A DNA stretch of 64,000 nucleotides from Draconibacterium sediminis (GTDB lineage: Bacteria; Bacteroidota; Bacteroidia; Bacteroidales; Prolixibacteraceae): contig NZ_JRHC01000006.1 of the NCBI RefSeq assembly GCF_000949475.1, forward strand, positions 1-64,000, given 5' to 3'. The position numbers and the translations under genes were made by a program. Below the pieces are notes generated by a model, which ran no database searches, had not been told where the DNA came from, and saw nothing but the letters and a program-made list of their open reading frames with translations. The number at the start of each line of letters is the position of its first letter. Positions within the stretch are counted from its first letter, which is position 1. Below, piece after piece: positions 1 to 9,433 of the stretch.

Positions 1-575
1 GGTATTTCCGTCTCCAAAATCCCATTCCCATGATGTTGGGTTGTTTGCAGACAGATCTGAGAAGATAACAGCATCTCCCTGGTTAATGGTTGTTTTGTTT
101 GCTGAGAACTCAGCAACCGGCACCAATGAGTTAACGGTAATATAATTGGTTTTAGTAATTGTATCTGCAGCAACACTATTGGCGACTATCAGTTGCACCG
201 TATAAACTCCGGCTGTTGCATAGGTATGATTAGGATTTTGAACAGTGCTGGTATTTCCATCGCCAAAATCCCACAACCATGATGTTGGATTATTGGTAGA
301 CTGGTCCGAGAAGCTAACAGCATCTCGCTGGTTAATCGTTGTTTTATTAGCGGAGAACTCAGCAACCGGCACCAATGAGTTAACGGTAATAAAATCAGTT
401 TTAGTAATTGTGTCTGCTCCAAAACTGTTGGTGGCTATCAGTTTTACGGTATAAACTCCAGCTGTTGTATAAGTATGAGTTGGATTTTGAACTGTACTGG
501 AATTTCCATCTCCAAAATCCCATTCCCATGATGTTGGATTGTTGGTAGACTGATCGAAGAAGCTAATGCTACTAC
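1..575 (-). repeat. 249-bp coding repeats (PKD units)
   Basis: Three copies of a unit encoding one PKD domain start near 2, 251 and 499 on the + strand. The copies look highly similar at DNA level, for example the shared phrase around GTTAACGGTAATA at about 130 and 379. This makes unequal recombination and copy-number change plausible. Confidence 0.75.
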
Positions 576-1311
576 CTTCATTTATATTTTGTGTTGAAAC
601 ATCGAAATTTGCTACAGGAAGATAGTTTGTTACATCAAAAATAAGGGTATAAGTTTTGTCTCCATCAGGTATGTCATGAATGGTTTCTGATACAATTTCT
701 CCTGAATACCCGATAAAAGTAAGGCTGTCACCGGTTCTGTATTCAAAAGTGTTGTATAAATTACTACCAGATTTGATTTTATAATTCGTTATTGGGGAGT
801 AGGAATTGTCAATCAATTTTAAATCGGCTGTTCCACTGCTTTTGTTACAAATTAACTTTGCTTTTAGTCGTAAATTTGGTGAATAGATCGTTAAAAAAAG
901 CACTCCGGTTACATTAGATTCTAAAAATAATTTATTCTCCCCAACGCTAATAAAATCATTCCATTCCGCTATTTTCCTGCCATTTACAGAAAAAACGTTA
1001 ATTTGCGCCCGTTCGTAGAAATTCGAATTAAAGATAATGTTAGCTGAATTGTCGAAGGGATTTGGGTAAACAACAATATTATTGTTTTCCTGGTCATCTA
1101 AAATTTCCAATGACGTTATTAAGATTGAAAAAATATTGCCGCTAACCAACGTATCTGTACCATTGGTATTGTTAATTATTTGAACGCTATCAATAGTTAA
1201 TGGTGCATTATTAAAACTGTTTTCTCCCAAAAATGTTAACGTTATATTTTGACCAAAAGCGTGAATATTACAAATGGCAAATAGGATTGATAATAGTAAC
1301 AAGTGTTTCAT
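1..1311 (-). CDS. PKD-repeat surface protein, C-terminus beyond window edge
   Basis: The minus-strand frame is open from an ATG at 1309-1311 to the left edge (437 codons visible). It begins with a signal peptide (MKHLLLLSILFAICNIHAFG). Around residues 75-125 is a segment resembling a T9SS sorting domain (VVYPNPF, then VFSVNGRKIAEW). Three PKD domains follow, each with the hallmark WxWDFGDGN motif, at about 83-residue spacing. Bacteroidota proteins of this layout often continue into a FISUMP-type or adhesin region, but that part is outside the window. The product is probably exported and surface-exposed, with PKD domains acting as spacers or glycan-binding modules. Substrate unknown. It lies 56 bp downstream of the next minus-strand gene. 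Confidence 0.8.
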   Translation of the reverse strand, partial: MKHLLLLSILFAICNIHAFGQNITLTFLGENSFNNAPLTIDSVQIINNTNGTDTLVSGNIFSILITSLEILDDQENNNIVVYPNPFDNSANIIFNSNFYERAQINVFSVNGRKIAEWNDFISVGENKLFLESNVTGVLFLTIYSPNLRLKAKLICNKSSGTADLKLIDNSYSPITNYKIKSGSNLYNTFEYRTGDSLTFIGYSGEIVSETIHDIPDGDKTYTLIFDVTNYLPVANFDVSTQNINEGSSISFFDQSTNNPTSWEWDFGDGNSSTVQNPTHTYTTAGVYTVKLIATNSFGADTITKTDFITVNSLVPVAEFSANKTTINQRDAVSFSDQSTNNPTSWLWDFGDGNTSTVQNPNHTYATAGVYTVQLIVANSVAADTITKTNYITVNSLVPVAEFSANKTTINQGDAVIFSDLSANNPTSWEWDFGDGNT

Positions 1312-1367
1312 TTTTTGGTCGTTTAATGTAACATGAATGGTATACTGGATACATAAATCATCTTCTG

Positions 1368-3758
1368 CTATTTTGTCCAGATGATTTTCCTACTATGGTT
1401 ATAAGTTTCATTTTTTATATTGATGATATAAACTCCCGGTTTGCCTGAGAAGCGAATCAAATTGTTATTTCCTTTGTAAATCTCTTCCGAAATCAGGATG
1501 CGTCCGGAAATGTCGATAACATTTACGCGAGCAGGTTTCTCTTCCGTGGAAATCACTTGAATGTAATCTTGTCGGGTGTTTGTTCTAATTTCAAAAGGAT
1601 TGTTAAGTGCTACAACATCGGCACTGGTAGCTACATTACTACTGGTATGCAGAAACAGTTTCTCTGAATTTTTATATTCATCAGTATAGACAAAAGAATA
1701 TTCATTTCCTTCTTTTAAGGAAGTAAAAGTTCCCTTCACTTTATCTTCAATGGTAATATGGCATTCTTCCGGAAGATTAAATGCTGCTGAAGTAAAATTG
1801 ACTTCAACTCCTACCTGAGCATCAAGTCCCAATGGGATCACTAAATTATCGTAGTCAGGTGGCAGACATTGAACCGAAAAATCGACCCCATTATCGTCAA
1901 CCAGTCTTGTATAAAGCACAAAATCGGGATTTGCTTTGAACATACCTGCATCGTAAGTTACGTCAAGACCAGTTGTCATTGATGCATTAAAGGTTACCAG
2001 TGTATTGCTAACGCTATTGCCGCCGGTTGCAGTAAGTTTTATTGTTGGCCACCCATTGTCTTCCGATTTTAATGGTATGGAGGTTTGATGAGCTTGCATC
2101 GCTTTTGAAATGCTAAAACTTCGGGAACTATTGTCTTTTGCGCGCACAAAAAAACCTTGACCTGCTTGTATGTAGTCCTGATTTAATGTGCCGTCTGGTG
2201 TTCCTCCCGAGTTGTTGATTATAACATACTGTCCGGACGAAGGATCCCATAAGTACAGGCCTGCGAAATTCGGATCCATATTTTCAACATTGGCATCTGA
2301 TAAAAGACGATCAGTACCCGACGCAGCGTTGGTAGCAGCTACGGATGAAGTAAAAGGATTTCCCAATAAATTCCATCCTTTATTTACATATGAAATGGGG
2401 ATATTAGAAATGTCACTTAAATTTATTTGTCCCGAAAAAGATACATAACCTGAAGTTTCACGTAGTGTCGAGTAGCCTTTGCCCAGCGTAAAGTTCATGC
2501 CCGGATCTATTGACGGGTAGTTGTCCCAATTGTCATTTTCTTCGATATAACTTGTAATTGCGTATTCTGATGAATTGGTGGCAATATTATTTTCTGTTGC
2601 AGTAGCCCATCCCCAAATATCCTGACCGGAAACCGGTGAGCTTATTAAGTGCCAGTTTGGATCACCGGATATATATTTTTCAAAGTTTATGGTTGCTTCA
2701 GACTCACCTTTAATTATCATTGAGCCGGAACTTGATTCGCTCGTGGAACTTACTGTAACAGTACCTTGATTAACTAAGTTGCCATTTACCGTTAATTCTC
2801 CTCCTCCGGTTATTGTTAAGTTACCACCCGGTTCAACAGTTAGATTTTTACAAATTACACCACTTGTGTTGATAACAGGATTAACGGCAGAATCAGGAAT
2901 CAATGCATTGTCAAAAGCCGAAGGAATTGTATCCAATTCCCAATTGGATTTGGTAAACCAGTCATCGTCGGTTAAACCTATCCAACGGGTGGTAGGCGTG
3001 AATCTGTACAGTAATCCGTCATTAATGTAATCTTCCATATTGGTAAATCCAATTTCTTTATCAACAGTAAAACTATATGTTGGCTCTGGCCCGGGCGTTA
3101 TACTCATAAAACTATAATCGCGTTCATCGTTTAACCCAATGTTTATTCCCGCGTCAGAAAACGACCACCAACTGTTTACCGATTCATCATCACCATATCT
3201 GAATTCGATTACATTTGTTCCTTCGTATAACCATACCTGGAATTTCAAGTGAAATCTTTCATTTTCATCCAACCAAAACGTCAGATCATTGAATTCGATT
3301 TTTAAGATTCTGTTACCTGCCGATCCGGTTAACTGGTATCTGATACTTCCGCCATCGTTAATTATAAAATCATCCCAAAGCGGAGCAATAACAAGCTTTC
3401 GATATGCACTTTCAAAGTAGTTCCAGAATAAATCTTCATTCCATCCAAAATTTTCATCCAAGGAAATAAAACCATTTGCGCACACTTTAAATTTTGTGTA
3501 GGGTTTATAGTTATATATAAAGGTAAAACCAATGGGAAGAGCTTCGGAGAGGCCGTCATCCCATGCATCATATTCAATATCATTGACAAATAATTCAATA
3601 GGAGGGGTGTTCAGGGTGTCGTATGTATTTCCCGTGCTATATGAGAAAGTATATAGTGGTTGTGCTTTCATACAAAGCGGAAAGAGTAATACAAGTATGA
3701 TTAGGAAATGACTTAAATACGGTGGCTTGTTTTGGAATATTTTTACGAAACTTTCCAT
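1368..3758 (-). CDS. T9SS type A sorting domain-containing secreted protein
   Basis: The protein has 796 residues from the ATG at 3756-3758; the longer reading two codons upstream would need a TTG. An N-terminal hydrophobic export signal ends near CMKAQ. Residues about 35-260 resemble a beta-sandwich domain (aromatic- and Asp-rich, WDDF motif). A parallel-beta-like stretch follows (NLTVEPGGNLTITGGGELTV), common in Bacteroidota surface proteins. The last 75 residues form a T9SS sorting domain (VNVIDISGRILISEEI, then GVYIINIKN). It is therefore likely secreted through the outer membrane and attached or released at the surface. No catalytic motif was recognised. The PKD gene follows on the same strand, so the two may be cotranscribed. 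Confidence 0.8.
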   Translation of the reverse strand: MESFVKIFQNKPPYLSHFLIILVLLFPLCMKAQPLYTFSYSTGNTYDTLNTPPIELFVNDIEYDAWDDGLSEALPIGFTFIYNYKPYTKFKVCANGFISLDENFGWNEDLFWNYFESAYRKLVIAPLWDDFIINDGGSIRYQLTGSAGNRILKIEFNDLTFWLDENERFHLKFQVWLYEGTNVIEFRYGDDESVNSWWSFSDAGINIGLNDERDYSFMSITPGPEPTYSFTVDKEIGFTNMEDYINDGLLYRFTPTTRWIGLTDDDWFTKSNWELDTIPSAFDNALIPDSAVNPVINTSGVICKNLTVEPGGNLTITGGGELTVNGNLVNQGTVTVSSTSESSSGSMIIKGESEATINFEKYISGDPNWHLISSPVSGQDIWGWATATENNIATNSSEYAITSYIEENDNWDNYPSIDPGMNFTLGKGYSTLRETSGYVSFSGQINLSDISNIPISYVNKGWNLLGNPFTSSVAATNAASGTDRLLSDANVENMDPNFAGLYLWDPSSGQYVIINNSGGTPDGTLNQDYIQAGQGFFVRAKDNSSRSFSISKAMQAHQTSIPLKSEDNGWPTIKLTATGGNSVSNTLVTFNASMTTGLDVTYDAGMFKANPDFVLYTRLVDDNGVDFSVQCLPPDYDNLVIPLGLDAQVGVEVNFTSAAFNLPEECHITIEDKVKGTFTSLKEGNEYSFVYTDEYKNSEKLFLHTSSNVATSADVVALNNPFEIRTNTRQDYIQVISTEEKPARVNVIDISGRILISEEIYKGNNNLIRFSGKPGVYIINIKNETYNHSRKIIWTK

Positions 3759-4217
3759 ACACAAAGATTTAGTTATGGGTTAAAACTTTTTATAAATTTC
3801 GATTGGACTAAACTGAATATAGAGTTAGACCACTTATTTTTTATCTGATATAATTTAAGGATTATAAACGATTTTGCAAAAAATAACTTCTTGATTTTTA
3901 GTTTTGTACAACTAAGTACAACCGTGTTTGTGCCTGAATCATGGCCTTTTGGTCAGTATTGAAAATAGATATTGAAAAGAAACCGGAGAATGTTTTATTC
4001 CGGTTTATTGATCTTTTCTCTTCTTTTATTTAGTATTGAGAGGCCTGTTTGCTGTTGAATTTTTCCCTGATGTAAAGGAGCTGAATTTTTATACCTTGTC
4101 GGTAAATCAGGGCATAAAGGGCATGGATGTACCGCTTTCATTGAAAGAAAGATGCCATTGTATTTCTGAATGTTATAGCACAAATCCACTAAAGCATAAT
4201 GAATATAGAATAAACGC
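3759..4217. other. Intergenic region, 459 bp
   Basis: No credible gene. It contains an inverted repeat TTGTAC-n6-GTACAA at 3904-3921, in the upstream region of the minus-strand T9SS gene, and an 8-bp hairpin at 3980-4006. Short ORFs at 3995-4189 (-) and 4036-4329 (+) overlap each other and show no family resemblance. Confidence 0.5.
3980..4006 (-). terminator. Possible terminator of hrpB
   Basis: Perfect 8-bp arms AAACCGGA/TCCGGTTT enclose an 11-nt loop. On the minus strand they are followed by only a moderately T-rich stretch. The position about 210 bp past the hrpB stop is plausible but the U-tract is weak. Confidence 0.3.
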
Positions 4218-6758
4218 TTATGAATTCTTTTTTCGTTTTACGCCACGTAATGGCTCTGCTTCCAACGGATTGTCCGGCCAGTGGTGTTTCGGATACCGTG
4301 CTTTTAACTCCTTTTTTACTTCGAAATAGGTGTTGGTCCAAAAGCTGTTCAAATCATCGGTTACCTGAACCGGTTTAAACCCCGGCGACAAAAGATGTAG
4401 TAACACTTTTACTCTTCCATTGTTAACGGTTGGCGTGTCGAGCAAACCGAATATTTCCTGCAGGCGAACAGCCAGAACCGGTGCTTCACCTCCTGGGCCA
4501 TATTTTAGCTTGACATTTGATCCGCTTCGTACTTGAAGTTTCTCCGGTGCAAGTTTATCCAATAATTGCTGTAGTTCATAAGGTAGGTGATTTTGCAGCA
4601 CTTTCTTCAGGTCTATTTTTTTCAGGTCTTCCGGCTTTTTTATAGCATTAAGGTAAGGCGAAAGCCATTCGTAGTTGGTTGTTAGCAGGTGGCTGGTACT
4701 AACATCAGGCCAATCATTCGCTGTGTCCCAATGCCTCAGACTGATTATGCGGTTTTGCCATTGTTCCACTTCCTGATTAAAATCGAGCAGCCAGGCACCT
4801 TCTTTTTTTACGGCATCAGAAATAGCCTTTATTTTCTGGTCGATATTATAATCCTGTAGCGGTTTTTGTTGCAGAATTATACTGCCAATTCGTAATTCTG
4901 CAAAAGCTGAAAAACCACCTCTTTTTGTATCCCAACTGATGGATTCAACGGTTTTAACCATCGGTGCAAGATCGCGTGGATTTAGTGGCGATGCCAAGAA
5001 TATGCGGCCAACACCATCGCGGGCATTTATACTTGCGATCGACAGCCAATCTTCATGAGCAAGGTCGTCTTCGTGCCCTGCTGCAGCGATATTGCCGTTA
5101 GCCAGTTTGAACTGAGCATTGTTACCCGGAGTTGCGTGCGCGATTCGTTCAGGGTAGGCGTAAGCCAGCAATAAACCGGTCTCAAACGGATCTGTTGATG
5201 AATTGTCTTCATCAATATTGAGCATTTTCCGGTATTGCGCCGAAATTTTGGCAATATGTTTCAATCGTTTGTTTTTTAATGTCCCGCTGCGATAGCGTCG
5301 CAAAGCCTCAATACGCAGATTTATATCGATTCCGGCGTCGCGTTGTAAAGGATCGCGTTCTTCCAAAATAGCAGCAATATCGCATGCCAGTGCCGTTAAA
5401 TCATCGTTTTGCGCCAGAAGTAACATGTGTGCCAGTCGCGGATGACATGGGAGTCTGTGAATCGCTTTTCCGTGTTCGATAATCTTTCCGCCTTCAATGG
5501 CATCCAGTTGCTCCAGCAGTTCATTGGCTTGCAGAACATGGCCTTTGGGTGGGGGAGTCAGCCAGGTTAATTTATTGATATCGTCAACGCCCCATTTAGC
5601 CATTTCCAGTGCAAGCGAAGCCAGATCAGCTTCCTCAATTTCGGGGGTGCGGTGTTTATTCAGGCGATGATGTGTGGCCTTTGTCCACATGCGGTAACAA
5701 ACACCGGGGCCAAGCCGGCCGGCGCGTCCGGCTCTTTGGTCGGCCGAATCTAAAGTTATTTCCACCGTTTCAAGACGCGATAAGCCGGTGTTGGGATTAA
5801 ATTTAAGTGTTCGGCTAAAACCACAGTCAATCACCACTTTAACGCCTTCAATGGTTAAACTGGTTTCGGCAATGGAGGTGGCGAGAATGATTTTTCGTCG
5901 TCCTTCGCGGCTCGGCATTATGGCAGCAAACTGCTTTTGCGGCGTTAACTGCCCGTAAAGCGGATGAATGGCAATTCCTTTGTGTTTGTTTCGTAAAATG
6001 GCCTCAGTATTTTTAATTTCCGCTTCGCCGGGCAAAAAAACCAATATGTCGCCATCGTGTTTTTCAACTGCTTTTGTAACTAAACGACTGGTTAACTCAG
6101 GAAGAAGTTTTAGGTCATTATCGCCTTCATAATGAATATCGACAGGGTACTGACGTCCTTCACTTACTACCGACGGTGCGTTAAGCAGTTGCGTTAGTTG
6201 TGGCATATTTAGCGTGGCCGACATGATCATGATGCGCAGATCAGGACGTAAAATTTGCTGTGCTTCGCGCGACAGGGCCAAAGCCACATCGGCAAAAAGA
6301 CTGCGCTCGTGGAATTCATCGAAAATAACCATACCAATACCTTCCAAGGCATTATCGCTTTGCAGCATACGGGTTAAAATTCCTTCGGTAACCACTTCCA
6401 GTTGAGTGGATTCACTAACGCAATTATCAAAACGTATGCGGTAACCAACCCGTTTACCAACCGGCTCGCCTAAAAGATCGGCCAGGCGTGTGGCAATAGT
6501 TTTGGCTGCCAGACGACGTGGCTCAAGCATGATGATCTTTTGCCCGTTCAGCCAGCTTTCTTCAAGAAGCACGAGCGGAAGAACCGTACTTTTTCCGGCT
6601 CCGGGAGGCGCATGTACAATTAAGGTGTTTTCCTTTTGCAGATGTTGCTTTACCTCGCCGATAACTTCAACGATGGGCAAATTGGTTGTATGTGGATCGA
6701 AACTCAATTTCTCAGATTTTACTGTAAACTGCAAAAGTAGGGCGTTTTTATAAAACAA
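4218..6758 (-). CDS. hrpB: ATP-dependent RNA helicase HrpB (DEAH box)
   Basis: A superfamily 2 helicase of 846 residues, close to the usual HrpB length. Numbered from 6758, Walker A (PPGAGKS) is at 51-57, the DEAH-type motif II (DEFHER) at 147-152, motif III SATL follows, and motif VI AGRAGRLGPG is present. The C-terminal HrpB-specific region is also intact (GWLLDF-like and WPVVMP-like conserved stretches replaced by local variants). It unwinds RNA or RNP; the cellular role of HrpB is not well defined. No ATG lies near the N-terminus: 6758 is a TTG inside the hairpin that ends the upstream gene. A TTG at 6734 or 6707 is equally possible. It sits downstream of xth on the same strand. Confidence 0.88.
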   Translation of the reverse strand: MFYKNALLLQFTVKSEKLSFDPHTTNLPIVEVIGEVKQHLQKENTLIVHAPPGAGKSTVLPLVLLEESWLNGQKIIMLEPRRLAAKTIATRLADLLGEPVGKRVGYRIRFDNCVSESTQLEVVTEGILTRMLQSDNALEGIGMVIFDEFHERSLFADVALALSREAQQILRPDLRIMIMSATLNMPQLTQLLNAPSVVSEGRQYPVDIHYEGDNDLKLLPELTSRLVTKAVEKHDGDILVFLPGEAEIKNTEAILRNKHKGIAIHPLYGQLTPQKQFAAIMPSREGRRKIILATSIAETSLTIEGVKVVIDCGFSRTLKFNPNTGLSRLETVEITLDSADQRAGRAGRLGPGVCYRMWTKATHHRLNKHRTPEIEEADLASLALEMAKWGVDDINKLTWLTPPPKGHVLQANELLEQLDAIEGGKIIEHGKAIHRLPCHPRLAHMLLLAQNDDLTALACDIAAILEERDPLQRDAGIDINLRIEALRRYRSGTLKNKRLKHIAKISAQYRKMLNIDEDNSSTDPFETGLLLAYAYPERIAHATPGNNAQFKLANGNIAAAGHEDDLAHEDWLSIASINARDGVGRIFLASPLNPRDLAPMVKTVESISWDTKRGGFSAFAELRIGSIILQQKPLQDYNIDQKIKAISDAVKKEGAWLLDFNQEVEQWQNRIISLRHWDTANDWPDVSTSHLLTTNYEWLSPYLNAIKKPEDLKKIDLKKVLQNHLPYELQQLLDKLAPEKLQVRSGSNVKLKYGPGGEAPVLAVRLQEIFGLLDTPTVNNGRVKVLLHLLSPGFKPVQVTDDLNSFWTNTYFEVKKELKARYPKHHWPDNPLEAEPLRGVKRKKNS

Positions 6759-6786
6759 CAGCGGATGAATAAAAACTCACCCGCTG
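6759..6786 (-). terminator. Hairpin between exonuclease III and hrpB
   Basis: Arms CAGCGGaTGA (6759-6768) and TCAcCCGCTG (6777-6786) pair with one mismatch. On the minus strand the stem is followed by TTGTTTTATAAAAA. It probably terminates or attenuates the xth transcript and borders the proposed hrpB start. Confidence 0.5.
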
Positions 6787-6808
6787 AATAGTATTTATTT
6801 TTTGCGAA

Positions 6809-7576
6809 TTAACCGGCAATTTCAATGCCTACAGGGCAATGGTCGGAGCCCATAACTTCGTTTAAAATATATGCTTTTTGTACATGCGGAATAAAACTTT
6901 CGGAAACGAGGAAATAATCGATTCTCCAGCCTACATTCTTGCCACGCGCTCCGGCACGGTAACTCCACCATGAATATTTATCGGTAACATCGGGGTAAAA
7001 ATGGCGGAATGTATCAACCAGCCCGCCTTGCGTAAAGCGGTCCATTCCATCAATTTCTTCCTGCATATAGCCTGCTGATTTATTATAATTGGGTTTAGGT
7101 CGCGCCAAATCGATAGGGCGGTGGGCCACATTAAAATCGCCACACACCACAACCGGTTTAGTTTTTTCCAGGTCTTTCAGGTAATCGAAAAATGCCAGGT
7201 CCCATTCCTGGCGGTAGTCCAAACGCTTTAATTCGCTACCCGAGTTGGGTACATATACAGTTACCAAATAAAACTTTTCATATTCCAAACACAAAACACG
7301 GCCTTCCGTATCGTGAACTTCAATTCCCATATCGCGCGAAACGTTTAGTGGTTCTGTTTTTGAAAGGATTGCTGTTCCCGAGTAGCCTTTCTTTTCGGCC
7401 GAATTGGAGTAAATATGGTAGCCATTTATTGGCGCCAGCGTTTCAGCAACCTGATCATCCTGCGCTTTGGTTTCCTGCAAACAAAGTATGTCGGCATCCA
7501 TTTGTTTAAAATCTTCATAAAAGTTCTTTTTGGTAACGGCACGAATTCCGTTTACATTCCACGATATGAGTTTCAT
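6809..7576 (-). CDS. xth: Exodeoxyribonuclease III (AP endonuclease family)
   Basis: 255 residues, a normal length for ExoIII. The start is MKLISWNVNGIRA, the classic family N-terminus with the metal-binding Asn. Further family motifs are LQETKAQ (catalytic Glu), CGDFNVAH (Asp and Asn) and the C-terminal GSDHCPVG containing the catalytic Asp-His pair. It cleaves DNA 5' to abasic sites and degrades 3' ends in base-excision repair, in the cytoplasm. It starts with an ATG at 7574-7576, and hrpB follows after about 50 bp and a hairpin. Confidence 0.95.
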   Translation of the reverse strand: MKLISWNVNGIRAVTKKNFYEDFKQMDADILCLQETKAQDDQVAETLAPINGYHIYSNSAEKKGYSGTAILSKTEPLNVSRDMGIEVHDTEGRVLCLEYEKFYLVTVYVPNSGSELKRLDYRQEWDLAFFDYLKDLEKTKPVVVCGDFNVAHRPIDLARPKPNYNKSAGYMQEEIDGMDRFTQGGLVDTFRHFYPDVTDKYSWWSYRAGARGKNVGWRIDYFLVSESFIPHVQKAYILNEVMGSDHCPVGIEIAG

Positions 7577-7661
7577 TTCTTTTCTTTCAAATTAATATTT
7601 GCGGTTAAAATACTAATTACAGTTAAACCGGGGAAGAGTTCAAAATAAAAAGCAATAAAAA

Positions 7662-7681
7662 ACCCGGACGAAAGCCCGGGT
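7662..7681 (-). terminator. Rho-independent terminator of fadL-like gene
   Basis: GC-rich stem ACCCGG/CCGGGT with an 8-nt loop. On the minus strand it is followed by TTTTTTATTGCTTTTTATTT. It lies 50 bp after the stop of the 7730-9076 gene. Confidence 0.85.
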
Positions 7682-7729
7682 CAGAAATATACTATTTCTA
7701 AATTTTTGGAGTATGCTAAATTGTATTCG

Positions 7730-9076
7730 TTAGAACGAGAATCCAAGTTCCAATTCAAACTGGTTCATCTCAAGTTCAATCATTTGATTCGGAACCATGT
7801 TACCTTGCATTGCCTCTGTTGGGTCGAAATCCATTGGGTTGTAGCCTTTAGTACTTCCATTCATTGCATAATTTATGGCCACATGAAGTTGATTTCCGCT
7901 ATTTCCAACTTCTTTAGAAAGCCCAAGTGCTAACTGTTTTTCAATTACACCAGGTGCAAGAATATTAAACATTACTTCTGATGAAGGGATTGGATTATCG
8001 CCAATTGAGAAACCTGCACGGAATTGCCAGGTATCAACTCCTGCGTAGTTAACACCAACTTTGTATACCATAACATCTTCCCATCCAAAACCAGAGCCAT
8101 TGTCAGAACCCAGTGGAACATGGTTTGGATTAGGAGTGTAAGTTCCGTCAGGATTTTGGAATGCCGGCATCAGTTCGCTAAGATTCATCGGATTGGCAAT
8201 CGACTTAACATCGCTGTACATAATCGACTTTACATCTCCCATAACGGTAAGATCCTCGATTACTTCCCACGAAAAACCTACAGTCCAGCTTGATGGGATA
8301 TCAAAATCACCTTGCTCGGCAAATAAACCAGCGTAGTCGTCAAACTCGCTCATAAATACTTTCGACTGGTACATGGCACCGATAGCAAAATTATCAGTTA
8401 TGTGTCCCATATAGCCAATTTTGAATCCGTATCCAAAACCGCTGTCAGTTCCATTTCCAGATAAAGCATTAGCATCAGCAGAAAAACCATACTGACCGAA
8501 AGTACTTAAACCTTTTGCCTCAAAATATTGATAGGCCAAAACACCTGTAACACCAACACTGTGGCGTTCGCCCAATTTTACAGAGTAACTAATATTACCA
8601 AACATTTGAGCCAGGTTAACGCCTGTTGTTGTTTCACTTTGGTCTCCGAAAGTTTGCGTAGGATAATCCGTGTTCATACCACCATTTCCGAATAAGGCCG
8701 CAGAAATACTGGAATTCTCACCAAGCATCCAGTTGGCACCTGCCGAAGGCATTAAAAACAGTCTGCTGTCGCTTTCAACTGTACCCGGCATTAAACCGAA
8801 TGTACCTGGCATACCCGAAGGAGCTCCTGTTACGGTGTACTGTCTGTTCGGATTAAAGAAGTTAACTCCCAACTGGTATTCCGTTCCAAGGAACACGTTA
8901 CCTGCAGGGTTTCCGTTTATTAACGATCCCTGGTAAAATGCAATACCGGCACCGGCCAATCCTTTATTAACTGTGCCATAGCCTACACTAAAATAACCAT
9001 CGGTTGCAAATGTTTGTGAAGTAATAAAAAGACCAGCTACCAGAACCAGCAAAGCCTTTAGTTTTAAGTGTTTCAT
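7730..9076 (-). CDS. OmpP1/FadL/TodX-family outer membrane channel
   Basis: 448 residues with a clear signal peptide (MKHLKLKALLVLVAGLFITS..TFA). The mature N-terminus (TDGYFSVGYGTVNKGLAGAGIAF, with an AGAG-type hatch motif and NPAG) is typical of FadL/TodX channels. The rest is rich in alternating aromatic/polar strands and ends in an aromatic beta-signal (ELGFSF). Family members import hydrophobic compounds such as long-chain fatty acids or aromatics across the outer membrane. The true substrate is not shown here. It is a single-gene unit with its own terminator at 7662-7681. Confidence 0.88.
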   Translation of the reverse strand: MKHLKLKALLVLVAGLFITSQTFATDGYFSVGYGTVNKGLAGAGIAFYQGSLINGNPAGNVFLGTEYQLGVNFFNPNRQYTVTGAPSGMPGTFGLMPGTVESDSRLFLMPSAGANWMLGENSSISAALFGNGGMNTDYPTQTFGDQSETTTGVNLAQMFGNISYSVKLGERHSVGVTGVLAYQYFEAKGLSTFGQYGFSADANALSGNGTDSGFGYGFKIGYMGHITDNFAIGAMYQSKVFMSEFDDYAGLFAEQGDFDIPSSWTVGFSWEVIEDLTVMGDVKSIMYSDVKSIANPMNLSELMPAFQNPDGTYTPNPNHVPLGSDNGSGFGWEDVMVYKVGVNYAGVDTWQFRAGFSIGDNPIPSSEVMFNILAPGVIEKQLALGLSKEVGNSGNQLHVAINYAMNGSTKGYNPMDFDPTEAMQGNMVPNQMIELEMNQFELELGFSF

Positions 9077-9433
9077 TTGTAATAATTTTTTGGTTTCGGT
9101 AGAACAGAATCAGGTTGTTAGTAACAGATATAATGATTTTATGTTTGTTATTGATTCGTTTACCTATTAATATTATTCAATAAAAGCTCAAAGATATTTC
9201 TGAAATTATTTTACTATTAAGAAGTGCCTATGATACATATCATAAGGGTAACATTGATGGGAAAGTCACGTATATCGGATGAAAAGCTAACCTTTTACAT
9301 TTTGTTACAATAAGTCGCCTTTGGGTTAACAAATCAATAAAGAATTGCTGTTTTTAGGTTAATTCCGAAATTTCATTCAATCGATGAAACTTCAATTCTA
9401 TATTTTTGTTTAAGGACTAGAAATATAATTATT
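9077..9433. other. Divergent promoter region, 357 bp
   Basis: AT-rich DNA between the fadL-like gene (-) and the PEPCK-like gene (+). A + strand -7 box is at 9401-9408. No small ORF or RNA gene was recognised. Confidence 0.5.
9401..9408 (+). promoter_or_regulatory. Bacteroidota -7 box upstream of PEPCK-like gene
   Basis: TATTTTTG matches TAnnTTTG exactly and lies 26 bp before the ATG. No good -33 TTTG was found at the standard distance. Confidence 0.45.

Noticed and set aside
4036-4329. 97-codon + ORF overlapping the end of hrpB
   Set aside because: It overlaps the conserved hrpB C-terminus in antisense and shows no homology pattern.
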